Assembly: GCF_000235605.1 (NCBI RefSeq)
Contig: NC_016584.1
Location: 4,074,001-4,138,000, forward strand
Length of the DNA stretch: 64,000 bases
Reading direction: 5' to 3'
Origin: Desulfosporosinus orientis DSM 765
Lineage (GTDB): Bacteria; Bacillota; Desulfitobacteriia; Desulfitobacteriales; Desulfitobacteriaceae
The notes under the pieces are model-generated. The model searched no databases. It saw only the letters and a program-made list of their open reading frames with translations, and was not told the DNA's origin. Shown piece by piece: positions 33,935-42,379 of the stretch; positions within the stretch are counted from its first letter, which is position 1, and each line of letters starts with the position of its first letter. Made by a program: the position numbers and the translations under genes.

Positions 33935-35125
33935 TTATTTAACTTCGATAGGCACCTTTTTCAGCAAGGAAAACTTGCCGTCTTTAACTTCCAGCAAATA
34001 TACCGGACTCTTAATGGGTTCACGGCTTTCCTGGAAGGTGATGGAGCCGGAAACACCATCATAGTTTTTGGTTTTGGCCAAGGTATCTTTAAAGACTTCA
34101 GGATCCGCACTGTTGGCATCTTTGATAGCTTTAGCAATAAGCATTAAGGCATCATAACCTTGGGCAGCAAACAAGTCAGGCAATTCATTGTTATATTTTG
34201 CTTTAAAGGCATTAATGAATTTCTCTGTGTTGGGTGTGGGCTGTTCCGGAGAGAAGCCTGCATAGGAGATAGAACCTTCTACAGCAGCTCCGCCGATTTT
34301 CATGAGATCGTCCCCTTGCAGTCCGTCTCCTCCGACCATAACAGCCTGGATGCCTACTTCACGGGCCTTCTTCATGATAAGAGCGCCTTCAGTGTAATAA
34401 CCGGAGAATACAATAACATCAGGGTTAGCGGCCTTAATCTTCGTTACTTGTCCGCTAAAGTCCGTATCTTTATCTTGAATATACTCTTCAATCACGATAT
34501 TTCCGCCATTAGCCTTGATAGCATCGCTAAAGATCTTTGACAAAGATACACTGTAATCATTGTTCTTTGAAGTAATCAAAGCTACATTCTTCCAGCCTTT
34601 GTCCTGAATAATGTACTTCATAGTTGCCGGAGCAGCAATAGTATCTAATAAAGTATCCCGGAAAACGTAAGGTCCAATTTCCACGACGTTGGTACCAGTT
34701 GAACCTGCAGACATGATAACCGTTTTTTTACTGTTGGCAATTTGTCCTGCCACCCGGGTAATTCCTGTAGTTGGGTCACCGATAATAGCGACAACTTTGT
34801 CCTGACTGATTAATTTGTTGGTAATATTAATCGCCTGATCCTTTTGCCCTGCATTATCCTCTTCAACCAGCTCTACTTGACGTCCGAGAACTCCTTCTTT
34901 GTTGAGTTCTTCAACAGCCATGTTCAACCCTTTCAATGTGTTCAATCCGTAGATTGCCACATCACCCGTTTTGGCACCCAGGAAACCAATCTTGATAGGT
35001 TCTTTGCTGTCTGCTGCATTTGAGGCATTTTCTGATGTCTTACTCGCCCCGCAGCCGCTTACCATAAGCAAAGCAGACATCACTAAGCTCATGGCAACAA
35101 GGGCTTTACTCTTTTTCCGAATCAT
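33935..35125 (-). CDS. livK: Branched-chain-type amino-acid binding lipoprotein LivK
   Basis: A 396-residue type I periplasmic-binding-protein fold with lipobox MVSGC near residue 23. It begins IKIGFLGAKTGDVAIYGLNTLKGLNMAVEELN and has VAIIGDPTTGITRVAGQIA, phrases usual for this family. The ATG at 35125 follows AAGGAGGAAAAAA. It captures an amino acid; the location beside the hydroxyproline/proline genes and the sigma-54 activator suggests proline, hydroxyproline or a relative rather than leucine, which is an inference. Confidence 0.92.
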   Translation of the reverse strand: MIRKKSKALVAMSLVMSALLMVSGCGASKTSENASNAADSKEPIKIGFLGAKTGDVAIYGLNTLKGLNMAVEELNKEGVLGRQVELVEEDNAGQKDQAINITNKLISQDKVVAIIGDPTTGITRVAGQIANSKKTVIMSAGSTGTNVVEIGPYVFRDTLLDTIAAPATMKYIIQDKGWKNVALITSKNNDYSVSLSKIFSDAIKANGGNIVIEEYIQDKDTDFSGQVTKIKAANPDVIVFSGYYTEGALIMKKAREVGIQAVMVGGDGLQGDDLMKIGGAAVEGSISYAGFSPEQPTPNTEKFINAFKAKYNNELPDLFAAQGYDALMLIAKAIKDANSADPEVFKDTLAKTKNYDGVSGSITFQESREPIKSPVYLLEVKDGKFSLLKKVPIEVK

Positions 35126-35274
35126 TTTTTTCCTCCTTCTTATGTTTATGGAATCATGGTTTCTATTATTAGACAGATCCTTTGGAATCCCTGCAGAAGG
35201 CACAAAAAAATACAGTATAATTACAGGCATAAACGCCCTTTTCTTATCTGTTAGAGAACAATTTGCTCAATTTT

Positions 35275-35314
35275 GTTTAAACATCTTAGACATTTTTGTT
35301 CAAATTGTTTAAAC
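35275..35314. promoter_or_regulatory. Paired GTTTAAAC palindromes between livK and the activator gene
   Basis: Two exact GTTTAAAC octamers (35275-35282 and 35307-35314) lie 32 bp apart, about three helical turns, in the divergent intergenic region. TTGCTCAA and TTGTTCAAA lie beside them. This looks like a tandem site for a dimeric regulator, plausibly the activator itself. I see no sigma-54 promoter facing livK here. Confidence 0.5.
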
Positions 35315-35371
35315 ACCCCTCTGGCCAAATCTCCCTTCTTAGAGTAAATTAAATACTAAGGAGTGGATATT

Positions 35372-37102
35372 ATGACATCTCTATCCCTGACCAAAATCAT
35401 CGACAAGAATGTTATCGTTGTCTCGGCAGCTCAGAAATTGAAAGATACTTTAGAACAGGCACTTACTCATCATTTAATCGTCAAGTCCAACCAGCGTATT
35501 CTCGGGGTTCTGACTAAAGAGCAAGCGCTCTTCCTTACCCCCACAGATCAATTACTCAGCGAATTTCCCTGGACGCCGCCAATCACCCTCAGATCCGATG
35601 TGGACATCGTCAGTTTTTGTCAAAAGCACCTGGGACAGCTCCGTCCCATCATCTTGATCAATGCCTGGGGAGAGATCGAAGGGGTTGTCACCCCTGCCCA
35701 TCTTCTGGAAGGGCTGCTGGAATCCTGGAACGTATTGAATGCTTTTTATAACACCTTACTGGATACTGTCAACGAAGCTGTGGCCGTAGTTAATCAGGAT
35801 GGGATTGTCACTCATTGGAATGCGAAAGCTCAAAGCATGTATTCTATTACAGAACAAGCTATTACAGGGAAACCCATCACCAATTTCTTTGAGCGTACAG
35901 CCTTAGCCACACTGGCCATTCTTGACGAGGGAGGGCCTATCCGCCAGGCCTATCACCGCCCCCGGCCGGAGACTCATGTACAAATCAACGCTTCCCCAGT
36001 CCTTTTCCAGGATAAGATCGTAGGAGCCATTTCAGCGGAGCAGGACATTACTCAAGTAGTTCGCCTCAATGAAGAGTTATCCCATGCCAGCTCCCAATTG
36101 CATGACCTTAAACATAAAGCCGGGCCTTCTAAGGATCCTTTCAGCAGAGTCATCGGCAAAGGCCTTTCTATCCAGCAAACTATTTCTGTAGCCCGCAAAG
36201 TTTCCGGCAGTGAAGCAACGGTCCTCATCACCGGAGAAAGCGGTGTGGGCAAGGAGCTCTTCGCCCAAGCAATTCATGAACATAGCCCCCGGGCTGATAA
36301 GCCCTTTATCGCTGTCAACTGCGGAGCGATCCCCATAGCTCTTTTCGAAAGTGAATTATTCGGTTATAAAGGAGGAGCTTTTACAGGAGCTGAACGCAAA
36401 GGCAAACCGGGAAAATTAGAGCTGGCTCACGGCGGCACTCTCTTTTTAGATGAGATTGGGGAGCTGCCCACCCAACTCCAAGTCAAACTCCTGCGGGTTT
36501 TGCAGGATAAGCGCTTTTACCGGGTGGGAGGAACGGAACCTCTGACCGTGGATGCCCGCATTGTAGCGGCTACCAACCGGGATTTGGAGAAAATGATTGT
36601 CAGCGGAGAGTTTCGTGAAGATCTATACTATCGTCTGAATGTGATTACTCTGGAAATTCCTCCGCTTCGTGAACGGACAGAGGACATTCCCGATTTGGTT
36701 CAGACCTTTTTTCAAGAGTTCACTCTAAAATACAACAAACCCATTCCTGCTCTTGATGCCGAAGTCATGCTCAACTTTTTAAATTATGACTGGCCCGGCA
36801 ATATCCGTGAACTGCGCAATGTCATTGAACGGCTGGCCATCCTGGCTGAAGGAGAGATTTTGAATTCTCAGTACCTGCCGCCTAGCCTTTCCTCCTGCAG
36901 CCCCTCTTTAGCTGCTTCAGCCTCCGCCTTATCTTCGACTTTCTTAAGACGGGATTTCCCCGCCAGGGGGAATAGCCAGGAAATAGAACAGATTAGAGGG
37001 GCGTTAGAAAAAACCAACGGCAACAAGACTGCTGCCGCCAAACTCCTGGGGATCTCCCGGGGAACCCTTTATTATAAACTCAACCAGTATAAGGGGATCT
37101 GA
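35372..37102 (+). CDS. Sigma-54-dependent activator (CBS-PAS-AAA+-Fis; PrdR/RocR-like)
   Basis: A 576-residue enhancer-binding protein. Residues 1-120 look like a CBS pair (LTKIIDKNVIVVSAAQKLKD, HHLIVKSNQRILGVLTKEQA), about 125-240 a PAS domain (VAVVNQDGIVTHWNAKAQ), about 250-490 the AAA+ domain: Walker A TGESGVGKELFAQAIH, the sigma-54 contact loop GGAFTGAERK, Walker B GTLFLDEIGEL, and a C-terminal Fis helix-turn-helix NKTAAAKLLGISRGTLYYKL. ATG at 35372 with AAGGAG eight bases upstream; the GTG at 35363 overlaps that site and is rejected. This architecture resembles PrdR, the proline-responsive activator of clostridia. It likely drives the sigma-54 promoter at 29433. Confidence 0.92.
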   Translation: MTSLSLTKIIDKNVIVVSAAQKLKDTLEQALTHHLIVKSNQRILGVLTKEQALFLTPTDQLLSEFPWTPPITLRSDVDIVSFCQKHLGQLRPIILINAWGEIEGVVTPAHLLEGLLESWNVLNAFYNTLLDTVNEAVAVVNQDGIVTHWNAKAQSMYSITEQAITGKPITNFFERTALATLAILDEGGPIRQAYHRPRPETHVQINASPVLFQDKIVGAISAEQDITQVVRLNEELSHASSQLHDLKHKAGPSKDPFSRVIGKGLSIQQTISVARKVSGSEATVLITGESGVGKELFAQAIHEHSPRADKPFIAVNCGAIPIALFESELFGYKGGAFTGAERKGKPGKLELAHGGTLFLDEIGELPTQLQVKLLRVLQDKRFYRVGGTEPLTVDARIVAATNRDLEKMIVSGEFREDLYYRLNVITLEIPPLRERTEDIPDLVQTFFQEFTLKYNKPIPALDAEVMLNFLNYDWPGNIRELRNVIERLAILAEGEILNSQYLPPSLSSCSPSLAASASALSSTFLRRDFPARGNSQEIEQIRGALEKTNGNKTAAAKLLGISRGTLYYKLNQYKGI

Positions 37103-37192
37103 AACAGCTGCACAGGCCATCAGGCACTGCATGCAGGCAGTATCTGCCTCCGGGCAGTCCTGGCACAAGGGTAAAACTTTCTCTCCAGTTAA

Positions 37193-37254
37193 AAAATTCG
37201 GCTGTTTAAGAATCTACTAATCTGGATTAGTAAGATCTAAAACAGCCGAATTTT
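37193..37254. terminator. Bidirectional terminator between the activator and topB genes
   Basis: AAAATTCGGCTGTTT (37193-37207) pairs perfectly with AAACAGCCGAATTTT (37240-37254), and an inner stem CTACTAATC/GATTAGTA extends it. It lies between convergent genes with T-runs on both sides. Confidence 0.8.
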
Positions 37255-37330
37255 GAAATTAACTTGGGGTCTCCGCCAACACCCTATCCTTGATAGCCGG
37301 TTCCATTATTGTTAAGGACGTTTTATTACC

Positions 37331-39517
37331 CTATTGCTGCTTCTTGAATTTCGCTAGGGCATCGGCCAAAGCCGTGTTGATCGGGCCGTCGTCCTTTTGG
37401 TTATGCAAATAGCGGCTGACATCCTTTTTATTCATTTTTCCTTTTTCTGCTTCCCGTCGTTTGGTGAAGACGGACAGTTTTTCCCGGTAGCCGCACACAC
37501 AGGAGAAAAACTTATTCTCTCCATCCCCTTTCAGCTCCAGCTTTTTATGGCATTCCGGGCATCTGGCATTGGAGATTTGGGTCAGTCGTTTGCGATAGCC
37601 GCATTCACGGTCTTGACAAACTAACATCTCACCTTTTTTATCCTTGACTTGTAAAAGGTATTTTCCACACTCCGGGCATTTATTCCTCGTTAAGTTATCA
37701 TGCTTAAAGGTCTGAGTACTTCCACTAACTGTGGATACCAATTGAATGGTATAACCCCTGATTCCTTTTAAGAAAGCTTGACTGTTGACCTTACCTTTAC
37801 TGATTTCCGTAAGCTGTTGCTCCCACTTAGCTGTTAAAACCGGCGACTTTAATTCGGCAGGAACCAAGCCAATCAATTGAATCCCTTTGGACGTAGGAAC
37901 GATTTCTTTCCCTTGCCGGCTCATATAAAAGGAATTATAGAGCTTTTCGATGATTTCGGCACGGGTTGCAGGGGTACCCAGTCCGTGGCTTTGCTCCATG
38001 GCCTCCCGCAGCTTCTGGTCCCCTATTAACTTTCCGGGATGCTCCATGGCCGAAAGAAGGGTTGCTTCCGTGTGCCTTGACGGTGGCTTGGTTTTCCCAG
38101 AAGCTAAATCAACGGATAAGTTAGAGAGAATCTCTCCCCTGCTGATTTCCGGAAGAGTCTGCTCTGCTTCCTTTTCTCCATCGTCACTGTCATCATCCCA
38201 AGTCCCCTGCCCTTCGTAAACGCTTCGCCAGCCAAGTTTCTTGACAATTTTGCCTTTAGCCGTAAAAACTTCCTTTTGAACAGCTACTTTAACCAAGGTC
38301 TGTTCATATTCAAAGGGGGCAGACAGTACAGCCAGAAACCGTTTGACAATCAAATCATAGATTTTCAATTCTTCCGAGTTGAGTCTGGATAAAGCAGGCG
38401 GCTGTTCTGTGGGGATAATGGCGTGATGATCAGATACCTTTGAGCCATCGACAAACCGTTTGGTTACTATGGGTTTATTCCGCAAAATACCTCGGGCTAA
38501 ATTAACATAAGGTCCAAGAGCAATGCTTTTCAGGCGTTCCGGCAAGGTGGATACCATATCCTCACTAATATAGCGGGAATCCGTACGGGGATAGGTTACC
38601 AGTTTGTGATTTTCATAGAGCTGCTGCATCACAGACGAGGTTGTTTTGGCAGAAAACCCATATTTACGGTTGGCATCCCTCTGCAGCTCCGTGAGGTCAT
38701 AGGCCAAGGGAGGCAATTCTTTTTTGGCGTCCCTTTTCACCTCAACCACTTCTCCTGAGTGTCCCTTTAGTTTTGCTGCCAGGGCCTCCGCTTTCTCCTT
38801 AGCAAAAATACGCGTTTGCCCATTAGAGTCTTGCCAGCGCAAGTTAAAACCCCGGGCCCGCAGATTTATCGTCCAATAGTCCTTGGGAACAAAGTTTTTT
38901 ATCTCCTGCTCCCGTTCCACAATCATTGCCAAAGTAGGGGTTTGCACCCGGCCCGCCGAGAGCTGGGCATTGTATTTACAGGTTAAAGCTCTGGTGACAT
39001 TTAAACCCACTAACCAGTCCGCCTCAGCACGACATTCAGCGGCTGCATAAAGTGCTTCGTATTCCTTGCCCGGCTTTAAATGCTGAAACCCTTCTTTAAT
39101 GGCTCGTTCCGTTAGTGAGGAAATCCAAAGACGCTTGAGAGGCTTTTTCCAGCCGGCTTTCTTAATAATCCAGCGGGCCACCAGCTCTCCTTCCCGCCCG
39201 GCGTCGGTAGCAATGATAAGATCTGAAAATTCCTGACTCCTCATTAAGTTCTTAACCACACCAAATTGCTTAGCCGTCTCTTTCATGACCACTAATTCCA
39301 TCTTATCCGGAAGCATGGGCAAATCTTCCATTTTCCAGTCTTTGTACTTTTCATCATATAATTCCGGATCTGCCAGGGTCACTAAATGCCCCAAGGCCCA
39401 TACGACAACATAATTCGGACCTATAAAGCAGCCTTTTCCTTTTTGATTACAATGGAGGATTCGGGCAACTTCCCGACCAACGGATGGTTTCTCTGTTAAT
39501 ACTAATGTCTTACCCAT
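37331..39517 (-). CDS. topB: DNA topoisomerase III (type IA)
   Basis: A 728-residue type IA topoisomerase that relaxes and decatenates DNA. TOPRIM domain: LVLTEKPSVGREVARIL and IIATDAGREGELVARWI. The strand-passing tyrosine lies in LVTYPRTDSRYIS. The HATEATLLSAME-like RHTEATLLSAMEH motif follows. Two C-terminal zinc ribbons (CPECGKYLLQ...CQDREC; CPECHKKLEL...CVCGY) lengthen it. The ATG at 39517 is preferred over 39553 because the protein then begins at MGKTLVLTEKP with AGGAAG upstream. This is a standard TopB of Firmicutes length. Confidence 0.94.
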   Translation of the reverse strand: MGKTLVLTEKPSVGREVARILHCNQKGKGCFIGPNYVVVWALGHLVTLADPELYDEKYKDWKMEDLPMLPDKMELVVMKETAKQFGVVKNLMRSQEFSDLIIATDAGREGELVARWIIKKAGWKKPLKRLWISSLTERAIKEGFQHLKPGKEYEALYAAAECRAEADWLVGLNVTRALTCKYNAQLSAGRVQTPTLAMIVEREQEIKNFVPKDYWTINLRARGFNLRWQDSNGQTRIFAKEKAEALAAKLKGHSGEVVEVKRDAKKELPPLAYDLTELQRDANRKYGFSAKTTSSVMQQLYENHKLVTYPRTDSRYISEDMVSTLPERLKSIALGPYVNLARGILRNKPIVTKRFVDGSKVSDHHAIIPTEQPPALSRLNSEELKIYDLIVKRFLAVLSAPFEYEQTLVKVAVQKEVFTAKGKIVKKLGWRSVYEGQGTWDDDSDDGEKEAEQTLPEISRGEILSNLSVDLASGKTKPPSRHTEATLLSAMEHPGKLIGDQKLREAMEQSHGLGTPATRAEIIEKLYNSFYMSRQGKEIVPTSKGIQLIGLVPAELKSPVLTAKWEQQLTEISKGKVNSQAFLKGIRGYTIQLVSTVSGSTQTFKHDNLTRNKCPECGKYLLQVKDKKGEMLVCQDRECGYRKRLTQISNARCPECHKKLELKGDGENKFFSCVCGYREKLSVFTKRREAEKGKMNKKDVSRYLHNQKDDGPINTALADALAKFKKQQ

Positions 39518-39561
39518 AACATACTTCCTATCTTTTATTCTTATCCTTGGCACTGGTTCAA

Positions 39562-40791
39562 TTAGATCTTTGTGCTTAAGGTTTTATCATCCCCGGGAAA
39601 ATTCTGAGGCCCGACACTTTGGGCCAAAGGCAGGGCGATTTTTTTAGCCACCAAAATACCCGCCAGGCCTCCCGTAAATTGCCCAACCAGTATGGGAAAC
39701 ATTAACGTAGGCTGGAAATTAGTTGAATAAGCTAAAAAGTCCCCCAGAAAATAGCCTGCACATACACTGTAGGCAATACACATAATTTTGTCCCCTGCCG
39801 GCATCTCCTTAATCATTTTAAACATGGCCAAAGCATTGGCTGACGCCGCAAGCAAGCCGGCACTTCCTACTGACGACATGCCAACTAAACTGCCCAGTTT
39901 TGTTAAAGGTTTGTGCAAGTATTTTTGAATCAAATAGACCATGGGAAAGGCTCCGGCCAGCATCATGGCAATCGTCCCCAACAGCTCAATGGCTCTGAAA
40001 CTTTCCTGTTCATCTGCTAGGAGAGGGCTAAAACCCCATCCCCCTAAAAACTTACTGAAAAAACCCGTATAATATTCAACAATGGCGAAAGCAACAATCA
40101 TCTTTAAGGTGGACATCAGCACCTTGCCATAGACCATGAATCCTTTGATCATCTTGTTAGGCAAATACCTGAGCCCTAAAGCAAGTAAAAGGCAAAAAAT
40201 GCTCAATGGGATTAGATTTAGAAAAATACTGCTTAATTGAAAAGTAAGATGATAGGTTGCGGGACCAATGGTAGAAAAAGCCGTCCTGATTGCTGGGCTG
40301 GTTATAAAGAGAATAAGGCAGGTTGTTAATACCCCCAAGGGAATAGCAATAATCCCCGACATAGCTCCTAAGGCCAAATAACCGTGATCGTTCTTGTCTA
40401 ACATCGCCAAGCCCACCGGTATATTAAAGGAAATGACCGGTGCCGCCATATACCCGACAACTAAAGCCATAATCCAGTTTTCCGGTGTTTCAGCTATTTG
40501 ATGGGCTAATAAATAACCTCCGATATCACTGGGGATAAAGGTCGTTGCTGCTATCGCCGGATCTGCCCCAATTCTATGATAGAGCTCTCCAAAGACTTTC
40601 TGGGTAAATCGAGTCAGATAGGGCACGGATATCATAAGCCCTGTCAAGGGCATGAATAAAGTCCCGACAGTTTGCAATCCTTCTTCAAAGGCCTTACCCA
40701 GTCCCGATTCCTCTTTAATTGCTGAAGCCAAGGCTCCTAAGATACAACAGATCATGATAACATAGAGCATGATCTTGCCAATAATCTCCAT
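39562..40791 (-). CDS. eutH: EutH-like ethanolamine permease
   Basis: A 409-residue membrane protein with about ten segments. The phrases AIKEESGLGKAFEEGLQTVGTLFMPLTGLM, TFIPSDIGGYLLAHQIA, SFNIPVGLAMLDKNDHGYLALG and SSVGSAGLLAASANALAMF are characteristic of EutH. AAGGAGGTCTGT precedes the ATG. No other ethanolamine gene (eutABC, shell proteins) is visible in the window, so it may act as a stand-alone uptake system or carry another small amine or alcohol. It lies between topB and a DMT permease on the same strand. Confidence 0.85.
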   Translation of the reverse strand: MEIIGKIMLYVIMICCILGALASAIKEESGLGKAFEEGLQTVGTLFMPLTGLMISVPYLTRFTQKVFGELYHRIGADPAIAATTFIPSDIGGYLLAHQIAETPENWIMALVVGYMAAPVISFNIPVGLAMLDKNDHGYLALGAMSGIIAIPLGVLTTCLILFITSPAIRTAFSTIGPATYHLTFQLSSIFLNLIPLSIFCLLLALGLRYLPNKMIKGFMVYGKVLMSTLKMIVAFAIVEYYTGFFSKFLGGWGFSPLLADEQESFRAIELLGTIAMMLAGAFPMVYLIQKYLHKPLTKLGSLVGMSSVGSAGLLAASANALAMFKMIKEMPAGDKIMCIAYSVCAGYFLGDFLAYSTNFQPTLMFPILVGQFTGGLAGILVAKKIALPLAQSVGPQNFPGDDKTLSTKI

Positions 40792-40809
40792 ACAGACCTC
40801 CTTCGCAGT

Positions 40810-41775
40810 TTAAGGGGTTGTCTTTCTGCTTTTGCCTTGATGGTTGACTACAATAATACCCAGGGCTACCAAGAGCAAAGCCACAAACATATTCGCTGAC
40901 AAATGTTCCTTAGGAATCAGCAAGGCCGATAAAATGGAACCTGAAACAGGGGTCATAAACTTATAAACACTGATTTCTCCAGCCTTATTGTATTTGAGAA
41001 TTGCATACCATAAAGAAAAAGCTGTTGCCGACAAAAAAGCAGAATAGACAAGAAGAATCAGGGCTGTATGAGTTACGTTCAGGGTATGAGGTCTCAAACC
41101 GGGCAAGCCCGCCATAATCAGGAGTAAGGATCCCAACAGCATCTGCCAGGCCGTAAGGACAAAAGGGTGAACCTCTTGAGAAATCCTTTTTGCTAAGATA
41201 GTACCCAGCGCACTGACGAGACCGGATAGAATCATAAATCCTTCCCCAAGCCAAGAAAACTCCAAGCTAAAGTCTTCACCTGAATTTATAAAAATAATCC
41301 CTGCAAAGCCGGCGATTAAACCGATGACTTTCCGGTAGTCCAAACGATCATTTGCATAGGCAAAATGGGCCAAAACCACCACAAAAAAAGTACTCGCCGA
41401 AGATAAAATTGCAGCCTTCATCCCAGAGGTATGAGCCAAACCATTGTAGAAAAAAAAGTATTGCAAACTGATCTGAAGAATACCTAATAATAAAAGCTGG
41501 GGCAAGACCCTGCCCCTTACTTTCGGAGACTGACGAAATCCCAGTACAGTTATGGAAAAGATAATCATTGAGGCTAAAAAAAATCTCACTCCAGCGAAGA
41601 CAATGATGGCCGAGCGGTCATCGGGCTGGATGCCTAATTCCAGATAACTCACCTTTAATACGGGAAAAGCGCTTCCCCAAAGAACTGAGCAAAATAGAGC
41701 TATGACAATAACCCAATATTTATTGGTTAAGTAACTTGCTGAAACATTCTGCTTGCTATAAATATGTGATCCCAT
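40810..41775 (-). CDS. DMT-superfamily permease (EamA family)
   Basis: About 321 residues with ten predicted membrane segments in two EamA repeats (VIVIALFCSVLWGSAFPVLKVSYLELG; FMILSGLVSALGTILAKRISQE). These export or import amino acids, nucleotides or metabolites; the substrate is not readable. The start is uncertain: the ATG at 41775 has AGGAAGG upstream, and two others lie further up. It is 18 bases upstream of eutH, so the two may be co-transcribed. Confidence 0.85.
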   Translation of the reverse strand: MGSHIYSKQNVSASYLTNKYWVIVIALFCSVLWGSAFPVLKVSYLELGIQPDDRSAIIVFAGVRFFLASMIIFSITVLGFRQSPKVRGRVLPQLLLLGILQISLQYFFFYNGLAHTSGMKAAILSSASTFFVVVLAHFAYANDRLDYRKVIGLIAGFAGIIFINSGEDFSLEFSWLGEGFMILSGLVSALGTILAKRISQEVHPFVLTAWQMLLGSLLLIMAGLPGLRPHTLNVTHTALILLVYSAFLSATAFSLWYAILKYNKAGEISVYKFMTPVSGSILSALLIPKEHLSANMFVALLLVALGIIVVNHQGKSRKTTP

Positions 41776-41859
41776 TCCTGAAGTCCTTCCTGCTGTTACT
41801 TTCATGCTTGACTTCTTAATAATAGTCCTTAGAAAAGAAATGGTCAAACGATAGACGAC

Positions 41860-41909
41860 AATAGCGGCAGAGATTTCGGCTCTTCACAACCGAAATCTCT
41901 GCCGCTATT
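41860..41909. terminator. Perfect 20-bp inverted repeat after ybaK
   Basis: AATAGCGGCAGAGATTTCGG (41860-41879) pairs exactly with 41890-41909 around a 10-base loop. It lies 11 bases after the ybaK stop. No long T-run follows, so termination efficiency is uncertain. Confidence 0.6.
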
Positions 41910-41920
41910 TACAATCCATC

Positions 41921-42379
41921 CTAGCTTTGAATTACATCGATCCACTGTCCGTCAGTCAAGGCCTGCAATTCTTCAGGATTCAGCTTAATTGCTGTGTTCG
42001 AGGCACCTGCAGCAGGAAAAACCTGCGGGTAAGCTTGCAGAGAATAATCCAAATAAATGGGTATCGGCTGTTTTAGCCCGAAAGGACAAACCCCTCCTAC
42101 GGGATGCCCCGTGACAGCCGCAACCTCTTCCCCTTCAGGCATTTTAGCCTTAGCGTGAAAGATTTCTTTGAACTTTCGATTGTCCAAACGTTTATCTCCA
42201 GCCATCAGGATCATAACAAAGTCCTCTTTAACTTTGAAAAGCAAGGATTTAGCAATCTCTCCCGGCGATACACCCAAAGAATCGGCTGCCTTTGAAACTG
42301 TGCTGGTATCCTCAAATTCTAAAATTGTGATTTCTGGTTTCTTTTCTTTTAAAAAAGCCGCTACTGCTTCTACCGACAC
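41921..42379 (-). CDS. YbaK/EbsC-family aminoacyl-tRNA deacylase-like protein
   Basis: About 152 residues forming a YbaK/ProRS-INS fold: an LEFEDTSTVSKAADSLGVSPGEIAKSLLF helix region with the conserved lysine and GHPVGGVCPFGL near the active site. Such proteins hydrolyse mischarged tRNAs, often Cys- or Ala-tRNA(Pro). I prefer the GTG at 42379 (GGGGGA six bases upstream; MSVEAVAAFL start) over the longer frame that enters the aspartokinase gene. It overlaps the aspartokinase stop by ten bases, so the two are translationally coupled. Confidence 0.87.
   Translation of the reverse strand: MSVEAVAAFLKEKKPEITILEFEDTSTVSKAADSLGVSPGEIAKSLLFKVKEDFVMILMAGDKRLDNRKFKEIFHAKAKMPEGEEVAAVTGHPVGGVCPFGLKQPIPIYLDYSLQAYPQVFPAAGASNTAIKLNPEELQALTDGQWIDVIQS

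Noticed and set aside
37470-37482. GACGGACAGTT-like match to the 202-225 motif
   Set aside because: It lies inside the topB coding sequence and has no palindromic partner or sigma-54 promoter.
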